Shown here piece by piece: positions 33,928-42,995 of a stretch of 64,000 nucleotides of DNA. The first letter of the stretch is position 1; each line of letters starts with the position of its first letter. The translations under genes were made by a program, and so were the position numbers. Below the pieces are notes generated by a model, which was not told where the DNA came from, made no database searches, and saw only the letters and a program-made list of their open reading frames with translations. The stretch is from Photobacterium sanctipauli (GTDB taxonomy: Bacteria; Pseudomonadota; Gammaproteobacteria; Enterobacterales; Vibrionaceae): positions 84,327 to 148,326 of the forward strand of contig NZ_PYMA01000015.1 of NCBI RefSeq assembly GCF_003026495.1, given 5' to 3'.

Positions 33928-34710
33928 TCAGTCACGTAATGCCTTCATTTGGCTTTGCGAGAAGAAGCTATCTTTAATGGCAAAGTCGAACTGCGCTTGA
34001 TGGGTAATGATCTCTGTTTTGTTGCCCGGCTTATCTGCTGGGATCATTTGCATTCGCGAAGCCACTTGCCTACCGCCCATTGGCTTGATATCGAACGTTT
34101 GCATGGTGTTCACCAACTCATCGAACTCATCATAGAATTCCACTTTGCGCTGGAGGTAATTGCTGGTAGAGATCCAAAGCCTAACCTTACTCCATACAAC
34201 AGGTGCATTGGGTTTGGCCGTGGCATCAATGACCCATGTCTGCTCGCCATCGAAAATCGCTTGCTCGACCATGCTGTGGGTGTAATCGACCACGATAGAA
34301 GACTGGTTGATAAGGTCGTCGTTAGTAAAATCTGAACCCATCCATGACTGGCCGAGCATCGACGGCGCGATTTTGATCACCCGCTCAATACTCGGTAACC
34401 AGTTCCACATTTCGCGGTAACGTTTTAGCGATGCGCTGCCTTTGTCTTTAGCAGGGGCTGTCACCAACACCAAAGATAGCTCTTGCCCTTTGGTCCATGA
34501 CTTCATGCTCATGGTGCGAGTCCAATCGGGACGAATAATGCGCATCGTCGCTTCGGTATAGCTGGAGTCACCACGCATTTGCGCATCGGATTTTCTTATG
34601 ATTTCGCTTGCAGACTCAGCATTCGCCAAGCTGGTATGGAGTCCGGAAAAAATGAGAAGCGACAATACCAGCATCCGCTTCATTCCTAACAATACTTGCA
34701 TGTTATCCAC
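33928..34710 (-). CDS. LolA-like periplasmic outer-membrane lipoprotein-sorting protein
   Basis: A 260-residue exported protein. The signal peptide is near residues 10-31 (KRMLVLSLLIFSGLHTSLANA). The mature domain has the blocks of the 'outer membrane lipoprotein-sorting protein' family (ASEIIRKSDAQMRG; MRIIRPDWTRTMSMKSWTKG; RYREMWNWLPSIERVIKIAPSMLGQSWMGSDFTNDDL). That family has the LolA/LolB half-barrel fold that carries an acyl chain or hydrophobic molecule across the periplasm. It is the first gene of the operon LolA-like, permease, permease, ATPase, beta-barrel, suggesting a complete trans-envelope route. It is distinct from canonical LolA, which is usually about 200 residues. Confidence 0.85.
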   Translation of the reverse strand: MDNMQVLLGMKRMLVLSLLIFSGLHTSLANAESASEIIRKSDAQMRGDSSYTEATMRIIRPDWTRTMSMKSWTKGQELSLVLVTAPAKDKGSASLKRYREMWNWLPSIERVIKIAPSMLGQSWMGSDFTNDDLINQSSIVVDYTHSMVEQAIFDGEQTWVIDATAKPNAPVVWSKVRLWISTSNYLQRKVEFYDEFDELVNTMQTFDIKPMGGRQVASRMQMIPADKPGNKTEIITHQAQFDFAIKDSFFSQSQMKALRD

Positions 34711-34964
34711 CTACTTCCGCCTAATCGCCTCACAATAGTGAGCGTTCGCAGATTTCATCTATCACAAATTGATGCACTACTCGCTAGCAAACCAAGCATG
34801 CAATCGTTCATCCTCAATTAATGGCATGGTGCCTTCTGCTGTTCAAGAAATTGCTCTTCGTTAACCAATTAATTTTCTAATAAGTCTAGCAAGATCAACA
34901 TATTGACGATAGTTATGCATTCTGTAAAACTATTAAATAAGTTATATCTAACAATTGGCAGGAA

Positions 34965-35813
34965 ATGCCAGATAAGAAAACAATAATGGAAAAAACAAAA
35001 CAAGCTGCTCCCAACGAGCTGAAATATGAAGAGACTTACGCTGCACAATTTTGTGGCTTTTCACTAAAAAATGTCATCTTTGGCACGCCCTTGGTGATGG
35101 CACTCTTCGCTGCGACCCCGGCCGTTCTTGCTCTCTCCCACAGTGAAGGTGAAAAAAAGTTAGCTCCCCTGAACATCGTTGAAGGCTTTAGCAATGAGAA
35201 TATATTCCTACTAGGGATGATTCTGCTAAGTTTTCTTTTCATGCTAAATGCTATATATAGTGAAGTGTTAGGCTTACCTTTTAGGAAGAGCCAAACTTCC
35301 GGCCAAACATTAGAGCAAGACCAAAACATTTACACTTTGCTGGACTATTACACGCTCAAGCCAGTTCGCTTTAACAAGGATGCTTGGTCAAAGCTTTGTG
35401 GTTTTCTTTACAGCTTGCCTTCATTGTTAATGGAGACTACATCCTCACTCGTACTAGGATGCATGATCTTTTATTCGCTAGATAATCCTTCAGGCAACGG
35501 CTTCAATCTAATACTTGTTGTTATTTCCGTACTTTTCTACGGGGTAGCAACCAAATACCTATATAGTTTCAGTAACTTCCAACGCAGACGTTCGCACAAC
35601 AAACACAAGAAAATCGTCATTTTTTTCGCCCTGTTCACTGGCTCTCTTTTTCTGGTCTACGCACTGAAACTAATGAACATCAATGAAATTACCAGCAGCG
35701 AACTGAAAGTGCATCAGCAAACATTCCTTGCTCTGTTCATAGGGCTCGGCATCGCTCACACCTTCTTGGTCGGCTTGTTTTCCTACAATTTGGAGAATCA
35801 AAACGAGCAATAA
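34965..35813 (+). CDS. Membrane protein of unknown function
   Basis: A 282-residue protein with six predicted hydrophobic segments (about residues 35-57, 83-103, 145-165, 180-200, 218-238 and 255-275) separated by charged loops. No family was recognised. The second loop (about 105-140) is polar, with the stretch NIYTLLDYYTLKPVRFNKDAW; another loop is Lys/Arg/His-rich (QRRRSHNKHKK). The ATG at 34965 has an AGGA that is too close to it, and an ATG at 34986 may be the real start. It is a single gene, divergent from the Lol-like operon. No function can be inferred. Confidence 0.7.
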   Translation: MPDKKTIMEKTKQAAPNELKYEETYAAQFCGFSLKNVIFGTPLVMALFAATPAVLALSHSEGEKKLAPLNIVEGFSNENIFLLGMILLSFLFMLNAIYSEVLGLPFRKSQTSGQTLEQDQNIYTLLDYYTLKPVRFNKDAWSKLCGFLYSLPSLLMETTSSLVLGCMIFYSLDNPSGNGFNLILVVISVLFYGVATKYLYSFSNFQRRRSHNKHKKIVIFFALFTGSLFLVYALKLMNINEITSSELKVHQQTFLALFIGLGIAHTFLVGLFSYNLENQNEQ

Positions 35814-35920
35814 GCAACTGCATCTTGAGATCGGGGCAAATGTCTCGAAGCTAAACTGCGTTATCTATACTGAAACAGACGCAATCCCAATCTCAGAGTC
35901 AGTTGTTTTGAGAGGTTTAC

Positions 35921-36232
35921 ATGACATTCAAACAAGCAAGTATCGCGGTGTTAATGCTATCAGCCAGTAGCCTTAGTTGGGCTGATATTCGTATTATCGA
36001 CACCCAGTCAGGAAGTTGGGTGAAAGTGACTGAACAAGGTAAGCCCGCTGCCAATGCCAGAGTGAGCGTCAGCAACCCTGCTAACCGGGGAAAGGTTTAC
36101 AAGACCAACGAACATGGCGAGGTATTCATCCCGCTTTATACCCGCCATTCCAGTACGCTGACCTACTCTATTCTCACCGAAGAGTGGAATGAATATAGCA
36201 AGCGCAGCCTTCACACCGATAGCTTCGACTAA
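35921..36232 (+). CDS. Small periplasmic protein with Ig-like carboxypeptidase-regulatory-type domain
   Basis: A 103-residue protein with a signal peptide (MTFKQASIAVLMLSASSLSWA, residues 1-21). The mature 80 residues form a compact beta-rich domain with the pattern GKPAANARVSVSNPAN...YKTNEHGEVFIPLY. This is the carboxypeptidase-regulatory-like/transthyretin-like fold used as a small periplasmic module. There is no catalytic motif. A hairpin with a T-run follows the stop. The role is unknown. Confidence 0.75.
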   Translation: MTFKQASIAVLMLSASSLSWADIRIIDTQSGSWVKVTEQGKPAANARVSVSNPANRGKVYKTNEHGEVFIPLYTRHSSTLTYSILTEEWNEYSKRSLHTDSFD

Positions 36233-36255
36233 CAGATCCGCTCTCCATTCAAATC

Positions 36256-36293
36256 GAACCCATACAGCTTTATCTCACTGTCTGGGTTCTTTT
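36256..36293 (+). terminator. Terminator after the small periplasmic protein gene
   Basis: Arms gaaccca and tgggttc form a 7-bp stem with a 20-nt loop, followed by tttt. It lies 24 bp after the stop codon and just before the convergent LysR gene. Confidence 0.55.
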
Positions 36294-36300
36294 CTCTATG

Positions 36301-37218
36301 CTATTCCTGCTTATTCAATTGATAAATTTCATTACGGCTGTTCATAAAGCTATTGCTGATGAAAGTTTTCAGGTGAGACAACCTATGATCATGCTTGCTC
36401 CACAAAGCAAAAGGGATACGGAAGTCATCTTTCAAATGGGTAATATCAAACATCTGGATATTCGAATAATTCCGATGAAGGTAATAAATCACGGTTTTAG
36501 GCAATATCCCCCAGCCAAGGCCATCGTCAATCAGCTGGATCATCAACTCTAGGTCATTGATCACTTCATACTTGGCAGACAACAGCAGCTTGTTGGTCAT
36601 AGGGCCGTCAAGATGCTCCTTGTACACCAACTGGCGCATCGTTTTTAACGTATCCAAGCGTTGCTCGGGGGCAATCGACGCAAGATCGTGCCCTTTCGCA
36701 GCCATCACCGCAAAATTAATGTGAGTCAGAAAAACACTCTCGATTCGGCTAATGGCATCCCTTTCATCCACATCGACTATGGCAAATTGCAATCGGTCTT
36801 GCTCCAATGACTTGGCTATCTCATTCTTATCTAAGCGTTCAAAGTTAACGCTAAGTTCCGGAAAATCACGGGCGAGGTTTCGACGCAAGTCGGAAAGTAC
36901 TATCTTGGGCAAAATGCCGCTATAACCGATATTTATAGAGTTAAGCTTGGAGAAGTTTAGCGAGCGGGCGACATGCTCGAACGATCTGGCTTGCTCGACA
37001 GTTTGCTTGGCGTAATAGTACAAGTGCGTAGCTTGCTCGGTTGGAATGAGTTTGCGACCGTCCCTTTCAAACAGTTTCAACTCTAGGGTGTCTTCCAAAA
37101 AGCCGACAATTTGTGCCACCGAGGTACGGTGTTTATTGAGCCGTGCCGCAGCTGCACTGAACGCGTGTTCCTCGAACACAATGATAAATGTATTGAGTTG
37201 TTCAATTGTGACTTTCAA
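36301..37218 (-). CDS. LysR-family transcriptional regulator
   Basis: A 305-residue LysR-type protein. The N-terminal winged helix-turn-helix runs over residues 1-65 (IEQLNTFIIVFEEHAFSAAAARLNKHRTSVAQIVGFLED). The C-terminal ligand-binding domain runs from about 92 to 295 (INIGYSGILPKIVLSDLRRNLA; NFAVMAAKGHDLA; DGLGWGILPKTV). The usual 'TQPAVSxxI' block is replaced by 'HRTSVAQIV', so it is a divergent subgroup. It is divergent from the beta-lactamase-fold hydrolase gene, with 284 bp between them, so that gene is its likely target. Inducer unknown. Confidence 0.88.
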   Translation of the reverse strand: MKVTIEQLNTFIIVFEEHAFSAAAARLNKHRTSVAQIVGFLEDTLELKLFERDGRKLIPTEQATHLYYYAKQTVEQARSFEHVARSLNFSKLNSINIGYSGILPKIVLSDLRRNLARDFPELSVNFERLDKNEIAKSLEQDRLQFAIVDVDERDAISRIESVFLTHINFAVMAAKGHDLASIAPEQRLDTLKTMRQLVYKEHLDGPMTNKLLLSAKYEVINDLELMIQLIDDGLGWGILPKTVIYYLHRNYSNIQMFDITHLKDDFRIPFALWSKHDHRLSHLKTFISNSFMNSRNEIYQLNKQE

Positions 37219-37502
37219 CTGCTTGTTCCTGCTAGCAAACGTAAAAATAACCGATGAAAAGTGAGAACGTACTTTTAGTGTAAAATAGCGGTTTACGACC
37301 TGTCACTTCACTCTAATACCCAAGGTAGAATGTAAAAAATCATTTCATTGCTTCAAAGCCACATGCTGCGAGCTAAGCCAAACACCTTCCAGCCCTGACA
37401 TTTGAATGGAAAATCCATTCAAAACCGAGATGCTACGCGCCCCTACTCTTCATAAGATTTCCCTGCACTTGTATTCATTATAAACACAGGATGATCCCTA
37501 CA

Positions 37503-38870
37503 GTGAAAACTACTATCCTTGCCCTATTTACCGCATCCGTATTCGCGGGCTCAGCCTTTGCTGACGCGACAGATCCAGCAAAAGCTGTTGAAGCCGCACT
37601 GCAAAAAGAAGGAGCACAAGTAACCCTTCCCGTTTCAGCAGTAATTGATGGCTTCTCTGCTGATTTTGCCAAAGAAGCGAAAGCTTCATTTAACAACTTC
37701 CACTACCAAATGGGTGGCGACCACGCCCTGTACTACAACAGCCACCTAAACGAGATGACAGCGACGGCACAAGCCCGTCCAAATGAAAACTACAAGCCAC
37801 TAGCACGTAACCTTGACCAACGTATCAACGACCTTAAAGTTGAAACCTCTAAAGGTGAGCTGTCGTTAACTGACTACATGGCGCACCCGCACTTCCGCCA
37901 CCAAGCGATGGTAATGGTTCACAAAGGTAAGGTTGTCTACGAAGCTTACCCTGGTATGAAGCCAACAGATCAACACGTTTGGTTCTCTGCGGCAAAAACA
38001 ACGGCAGGTATTTTGGCTGCTCAGCTTGTTGAAAGCGGCGAACTCGACATGGACAAAATGGTGTCAGCTTACATCCCTGAGCTAAAAGGCACCGTATGGG
38101 ATGATGTTACGGTTGCTAGCGTTGTAAACATGACGACAGGCCTGGATAACGAAGAAACGCTAGAGTCGATCATGAACCCAGATTCAGCGGTTGTGCGTTA
38201 CTTTGCTTCCATCCTAGGCTCACCTCGCGCGTCTACAGGTGAAATGGAAAACTGGCTAACCGATGTGAGCCGTGCTCAAACCAGGATTGAAGGTGAAGCA
38301 CAAGGCGACGTTTTCCGCTACGCATCCATTAACACCAGCATCCTTGTTCAGCTTATCGAAAACGTGACGGGTAAAACATTCACCAAGACATTTGAAGATC
38401 AAGTTTGGGGCAAGATGTATGCACGCCAATCAGCAAACTTGGGTATCGCTGAAGATGGCCACGCGCTAGCTGTAGGCCTGCTACAAACAACACCAGAAGA
38501 TATGGTGCGCTTTGCGACCCTATTTACGCCGAGCTGGAATGCGGTAGCAGAAGAGCAAGTTGTATCTCCTGAGCTGATCAAGCTTATCACCTCAAACCAA
38601 GATGCTGGTCGTTATGCTGAGTCAGCGAAACGCGCTTCATCACTGTCTTCATTTGGTGAGTACTCAGTAGGTAACGCTTTCCAATTCGACTTTATCTTCG
38701 AAGATGGTGCAATGGCGAAAAGTGGCAACCTAAACCAGATGATCTACATGGATCCTGAACGTGATTTTGCCGCCGTTGTCGTATCAACATCGCCTTACCA
38801 CTCGGGTTACGGTGAAAGCAAGGCACCAACATTCATGCGTAAAGCAGCAAAAATGCTAGCTGGCGAATAA
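37503..38870 (+). CDS. Exported serine hydrolase of the beta-lactamase class C/esterase fold
   Basis: A 455-residue protein with a signal peptide (MKTTILALFTASVFAGSAFA). Catalytic motifs of the penicillin-recognising fold are present: SxxK as FSAAKTTAG (about residue 165), a Tyr motif in FRYASIN, and the third motif KSG in AMAKSGNLNQ. Members include class C beta-lactamases, D-aminopeptidases and esterases. The YxN Tyr-motif is altered to YAS, which favours an esterase or aminopeptidase over a true AmpC. The start is set at GTG 37503, because AGGA lies about nine bases upstream; the in-frame ATG at 37491 sits directly on that site. A LysR regulator is divergent. A strong terminator follows. 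Confidence 0.88.
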   Translation: MKTTILALFTASVFAGSAFADATDPAKAVEAALQKEGAQVTLPVSAVIDGFSADFAKEAKASFNNFHYQMGGDHALYYNSHLNEMTATAQARPNENYKPLARNLDQRINDLKVETSKGELSLTDYMAHPHFRHQAMVMVHKGKVVYEAYPGMKPTDQHVWFSAAKTTAGILAAQLVESGELDMDKMVSAYIPELKGTVWDDVTVASVVNMTTGLDNEETLESIMNPDSAVVRYFASILGSPRASTGEMENWLTDVSRAQTRIEGEAQGDVFRYASINTSILVQLIENVTGKTFTKTFEDQVWGKMYARQSANLGIAEDGHALAVGLLQTTPEDMVRFATLFTPSWNAVAEEQVVSPELIKLITSNQDAGRYAESAKRASSLSSFGEYSVGNAFQFDFIFEDGAMAKSGNLNQMIYMDPERDFAAVVVSTSPYHSGYGESKAPTFMRKAAKMLAGE

Positions 38871-38899
38871 TCATCGACTTGCTACATCAAGAAATAGAA

Positions 38900-38931
38900 A
38901 AGCCAGCCTAAATGACTTTAGGCTGGCTTTC
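38900..38931. terminator. Bidirectional terminator between the serine hydrolase gene and udp
   Basis: Arms aaagccagcctaaa and tttaggctggcttt form a 14-bp perfect stem with loop tgac, flanked by A/T tracts. The genes on both sides are convergent. Confidence 0.9.
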
Positions 38932-38978
38932 TTGTATTCGCCGTTTGGTTAAATCAAACGAGTGAAATAATAACGCTG

Positions 38979-39746
38979 TTATTCAGCAAGCATCTTGCGT
39001 GCAGCTTCAACCACAACCTTGATAGAACGCGCTTCGGTTTCTTTTAGCGTCGCGTGATCTGGGATCTCTTTCTGAGTACGGTTGATAATTACTCCCGCAA
39101 CACAACCCGCACGTAGACCAGAACTTGCACACATCGTTAGCAACGTTGCTGATTCCATTTCGAAGTTAAGCACGCCCATTTCCTGCCACTCTTTCATTGA
39201 GCCTTGGAAACGACGAACAACACGACCAGAGAACGTATCGTAACGCTCTTGACCTGGGTAGAAAGTATCGCTTGAAGCGGTTACACCTGTGTGTACCGTA
39301 GCGCCATCGTCATCACAAGCGGCTTTCATTGCCGTTGCAACCGCAAAGTCAGCAACAGCTGGGAATTCCATTGGGGCAAAGTGCAAGCTTGCGCCATCAA
39401 GGCGAACAGAGCCAGTAGAAACGATCATGTCGCCCACATTGATGTGCGGCTGAATAGCACCCGTTGTACCAACACGTAGGAAAGTGCGTACACCAAGCTG
39501 TGCTAGCTCTTCGACAGCAATCGACGTTGAAGGACCGCCAATACCCGTTGAACAAACAACAACAGATTTGCCATCTAGCTTGGCGCGGTACACAGTGTAC
39601 TCACGAGAACTCGCTAGAAACTCTGGGTTATCCATTAGGTTAGCAATTTTTTCTACACGCGCTGGATCGCCAGGAATAATGGCTAGCTCAGCACCGTTAA
39701 GATCTGCTTTGTTCACACCAAGATGGAAAACTGCGTTGTCAGACAT
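38979..39746 (-). CDS. udp: Uridine phosphorylase
   Basis: A 255-residue cytoplasmic enzyme that splits uridine with phosphate into uracil and ribose 1-phosphate. It follows E. coli Udp nearly block for block: VFHLGVNKADLNGAELAIIPGDP with the phosphate-binding Gly-Asp, VCSTGIGGPSTSIAVEEL, FLRVGTTGAIQPHINVGD, TASSDTFYPGQERYDT, and NFEMESATLLTM, which binds the ribose. The start at 39746 has AGGAT eight bases upstream; the ATG at 39752 is too close to it. Upstream are two CRP sites 53 bp apart, the arrangement of CytR-CRP nucleoside promoters. Confidence 0.96.
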   Translation of the reverse strand: MSDNAVFHLGVNKADLNGAELAIIPGDPARVEKIANLMDNPEFLASSREYTVYRAKLDGKSVVVCSTGIGGPSTSIAVEELAQLGVRTFLRVGTTGAIQPHINVGDMIVSTGSVRLDGASLHFAPMEFPAVADFAVATAMKAACDDDGATVHTGVTASSDTFYPGQERYDTFSGRVVRRFQGSMKEWQEMGVLNFEMESATLLTMCASSGLRAGCVAGVIINRTQKEIPDHATLKETEARSIKVVVEAARKMLAE

Positions 39747-39898
39747 AATCATATCCTTTCATTCTAGATTGCCGCTTATCAGGGAAGCAAAGGCATGCGG
39801 CTACGTTTAGTTATTGTTTTGGAAGTACTCTTTGATGGTTTAATCAAAAAGCGCTCGCGAAACACCAAATAACGATAGCCCATAGAAATCGACATTTG

Positions 39899-39914
39899 AG
39901 TGATCAAAATCACA
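39899..39914. promoter_or_regulatory. CRP site 1 (promoter-proximal) of udp
   Basis: AGTGA-N6-TCACA (9/10 fixed bases), centred at 39906.5. A class II position (-41.5) would start transcription near 39865 and leave a leader of about 119 nt before udp. Confidence 0.8.
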
Positions 39915-39951
39915 TATACAGAAAAACAATTAATTTTACGTTACATATTTA

Positions 39952-39967
39952 TGTGATTCAAATCACT
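39952..39967. promoter_or_regulatory. CRP site 2 (promoter-distal) of udp
   Basis: TGTGA-N6-TCACT (9/10 fixed bases), centred at 39959.5, which is 53 bp from site 1. Paired CRP sites at this spacing flank a CytR-binding region in E. coli udp and deo promoters. Confidence 0.8.
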
Positions 39968-40032
39968 ATCAATCGTTTACCTATGCGAGTAATCACACTT
40001 TCCGCCAGCGAAGCTCAACGAACACGATCAAA

Positions 40033-40060
40033 AAAAGGCACCATTTTCATGATGCCTTTT
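40033..40060 (-). terminator. Terminator after the heavy-metal ATPase gene
   Basis: Arms aaaaggca and tgcctttt with a 12-nt loop, preceded by an A-run on the plus strand. This gives a U-run for minus-strand transcripts that end after the stop at 40091. Confidence 0.75.
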
Positions 40061-40090
40061 CACTAGTTCTGCTAATTTATATCGCCAGAG

Positions 40091-42577
40091 TTAGTCGTTC
40101 GACTTGAATTTAAGTAGCCTTAGCGCATTCAGTGTCACTAGCGCTGTTGCCCCACTGTCAGCCAATACCGCCACCCACAAACCGGTAAAACCAAACAAGG
40201 TGGTGATCAAGAATACACCTTTCAACCCTAGTGCTAAACAAACATTCTGACGAATATTGGCGAGCGTTGCCTTCGACAAGGCGATCATCATTGGCAGTTC
40301 AGAGATACGGTTATGGGTCAGGGCTGCATCTGCAGTTTCCAGCGCAACATCGGTACCACCGCCCATGGCAATACCAATTGATGCCGTTTTCATTGCTGGC
40401 GCATCGTTAATGCCATCGCCCACCATCGCTACACGGGCTTTCTGGTTAGCCAGTTCGACTTCTTTTACCTTATCTTCTGGTAGAAGCCCGGCACTGAAAT
40501 CAATGTCGATTTCTTTGGCAATCGCGGCAGCTGCACGTGGATTATCACCGGTCAGCATCACCGAATGGATGCCCATGGCTTTCAAGGCTTTTACCGCCTT
40601 TGCACTGTCTTCGCGCAAGTTATCGCGCCACGCAATCAAACCTACCGCTTGGCCATTCCTTATCGCAACAACCAGCGTCTTGCCCTCGCTTTCTAGTTGA
40701 TGGGCTTGTTCTGTTTGCACCGATGTAAGTACCACACCTTGAGGCATACGATCAGCGGCAGCCAATACCAACAGGTCCCCTTCGGTAATACCTTGAATAC
40801 CTCGCCCAGCCAAAGCTTCACGCTGCTCGGCCTCAGCGATTGTCAAACCTCGCGCTTCTGCCGCATTGATCACGGCCTTCGCCAATGGGTGAGCCGAGCC
40901 CATTTCTACCGCAGCCGACTGGCGCAGTAGCTTATCTTCATCCCCATCCCAGCTGACAATATCAGTCATCACGGGTTTGCCTTGGGTGAGGGTCCCGGTT
41001 TTATCAAAAGCGATAGTCTGGATATGGCCAAGCTCCTCAAGTGCGGCGCCGCCCTTAATCAAGGCACCACGGCGAGTCGCAGCCGCCAAACCTGATGTGA
41101 TAGCAGCCGGAATTGAGATAACCAAGGCGCATGGGCAAGCAATCAGCAGTAGAGTCAAACCTTTGTACAACCACTCATCCCACGCCTGACCAAACAGCAT
41201 TGGTGGGATCACCACAACGAGCGCGGCCAGTACAATCATGGCAGGGGTATACCAACGGCTAAAGCGGTCAACAAATCGCTCTAGCGGTGCTTTGCGAGAC
41301 TCTGCATCTTCAATCAGGTGAAGGATGCGGTCGATAGCGTTTTCTCCCTGGGCCGACGTTACTTTCAGGCGGACAACTTTATCAGCCACCAGCGCGCCAG
41401 CCATCACTTGCTCGCCCGCGAGACGGTCTACGGGTACAGATTCCCCTGTCAGGGCGCTTTCATCAAAGCTGGCTGCGCTATCTAGTAACACAACATCGGC
41501 AGGCAAACGGCCACCCGGTGCCACTTCAATGACATCACCTTGTTTTAGCTCATCGGCGCCCACTTTCACTTTAGTACCATCGGGACGAATAACCGTTGCT
41601 TCTTCTGGTACCAATGCCATCAATGCTTTCACGCCGCTACGGGCTTTGGCTGATGCATAGCCTTCCAGCTGCTCACCAATCAAAAACAGTAACAGCACCA
41701 TGGCCGCTTCTGCGGTTTCGCCCAAATATAGCGCACCAATCGCCGCTACACTCATCAGGGTTTCAATAGAGAAAGGCGAACCGCTTTTCGCCATCACCAC
41801 TGCTTTACGTAAGATTGGGATCAAACCAAGAATGGTGGTAGCAGTAAATGCCGCCAAACCCAAGGTTTCAGATTGCTTGCTGAGAACAAAAGACACCAGC
41901 ATCATAATCGCGATAAAGATCACCGGCAGGTTTTCTTTCAGCAGGCTCTTAGGCGCTTCTTCCTCACCCTTTTTAGTCGTCAACAGCGTGAAGCCGGTTT
42001 CTTTGGTTTTATTGATGATCTGCGCCGCCATTGAGTCTGACTCGCAATTCACCACCAGCTTTTCCGTTGCAAACATTACTTTCGCAGAAATAACCCCATC
42101 AAGCCCAGTAATCGCCTTCTCTAGCTTGCTAGCACAGCTCGGGCAGTCCATTCCCCCCACTTGCCAACTCATGGTGGTACTGTGGGTAGCAGACTTGTCC
42201 TGGCTTTTCTCAGTAACGTTATCGGCTATCGAAGTCGCGCTAGCGCTGTCGCCCGAACAAGTGCTCGATTCTGAACTCGATGAACAACACCCCGTCGATT
42301 CACAAGCGGTTTCAGCCGTAGGCGTTACTTCTGCGGAAGTAATTTTGGCAATCTTAAATCCTACTGGCTGACCGGAAGCAGGTTCATCGTCGGAGCCTAT
42401 GTCCATGTCTTGTTTCGACGTGTTAGAGGAAGGGCTAGCTGAAGCCGTTGTTTGGCAACTGCCAGTTGAGCAGCAATCATCGGCTCGGTTGTTTTCAACC
42501 TGTACCGAAGTATTCCCTGCCATCGCAGGTTGTGCTGAATGAACGTGTAGCTTTTTATTGTTGCACTGGGCGCACAT
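40091..42577 (-). CDS. zntA: Zn/Cd/Pb-transporting P1B-type ATPase (ZntA-like)
   Basis: An 828-residue heavy-metal efflux ATPase. The start at 42577 is set by AAGGAGA; a longer frame to 42607 has none. The HMA domain has GMDCPSC at about residues 142-148. The core has DESALTGESVP in the actuator domain, the metal-site CPCAL in LLIACPCALVIS (CPC is shared by Cu and Zn pumps), the phosphorylated Asp in AFDKTGTLTQG, HP in GSAHPLAKAV and GDGINDAPA. The ZntA subgroup fits the upstream MerR-type operator. Unusual is a ~140-residue N-terminal Ser/Thr/Cys-rich tail before the HMA domain, with MCAQC and two CC pairs (ADDCCSTGSC, ESTGCCSS), plus His-rich HVHS. It may be an extra metal-binding tether. 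Confidence 0.93.
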   Translation of the reverse strand: MCAQCNNKKLHVHSAQPAMAGNTSVQVENNRADDCCSTGSCQTTASASPSSNTSKQDMDIGSDDEPASGQPVGFKIAKITSAEVTPTAETACESTGCCSSSSESSTCSGDSASATSIADNVTEKSQDKSATHSTTMSWQVGGMDCPSCASKLEKAITGLDGVISAKVMFATEKLVVNCESDSMAAQIINKTKETGFTLLTTKKGEEEAPKSLLKENLPVIFIAIMMLVSFVLSKQSETLGLAAFTATTILGLIPILRKAVVMAKSGSPFSIETLMSVAAIGALYLGETAEAAMVLLLFLIGEQLEGYASAKARSGVKALMALVPEEATVIRPDGTKVKVGADELKQGDVIEVAPGGRLPADVVLLDSAASFDESALTGESVPVDRLAGEQVMAGALVADKVVRLKVTSAQGENAIDRILHLIEDAESRKAPLERFVDRFSRWYTPAMIVLAALVVVIPPMLFGQAWDEWLYKGLTLLLIACPCALVISIPAAITSGLAAATRRGALIKGGAALEELGHIQTIAFDKTGTLTQGKPVMTDIVSWDGDEDKLLRQSAAVEMGSAHPLAKAVINAAEARGLTIAEAEQREALAGRGIQGITEGDLLVLAAADRMPQGVVLTSVQTEQAHQLESEGKTLVVAIRNGQAVGLIAWRDNLREDSAKAVKALKAMGIHSVMLTGDNPRAAAAIAKEIDIDFSAGLLPEDKVKEVELANQKARVAMVGDGINDAPAMKTASIGIAMGGGTDVALETADAALTHNRISELPMMIALSKATLANIRQNVCLALGLKGVFLITTLFGFTGLWVAVLADSGATALVTLNALRLLKFKSND

Positions 42578-42625
42578 GGTGATTCTCCTTGTTTTAGGTA
42601 CTGACACACATCGTCAATACCTAAA

Positions 42626-42656
42626 ATATAAACCTTGGAGTCGGGTCTAAGGTCAA
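42626..42656 (-). promoter_or_regulatory. MerR-family (ZntR/CadR-like) promoter of the metal ATPase
   Basis: On the minus strand the -35 TTGACC (42656-42651) and a -10 TTATAT (42631-42626) are separated by 19 bp, the stretched spacer of MerR-family promoters. Between them lies the dyad ACCTTGGAG-TCGG-GTCTAAGGT (42632-42653, plus strand). The GGAGTC core resembles the E. coli ZntR operator. No merR-type regulator gene is in the window, so the activator is encoded elsewhere. Confidence 0.8.
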
Positions 42657-42995
42657 GGCGTGCATGACAATAATTTCTTTCTCACGATTAACCATTCACA
42701 ATCCCTTTTTCTTTTCCGTGACCAAGCAAGAAGTTAGTCCTGAATAATATTCAGGCATGGCGACTTTCATGCTTTTTTACGAGCAATATCATGAGTATCA
42801 CGAGAGTGGTCTTCATATTTATTCGATATTGGTTTGATAAATATGCAAGTGGTATGACTTTGTGAAATTGAGCAATAGCGAGTATGAAACAAGCCCGTCA
42901 CCATGAAAATAGCCTAGAGTTCACGCCCTGAATTGATAAGCTTTTTTCACCTACCCCCACACCCATTTTTTAACGTATTCAATTAAGGATATTAA

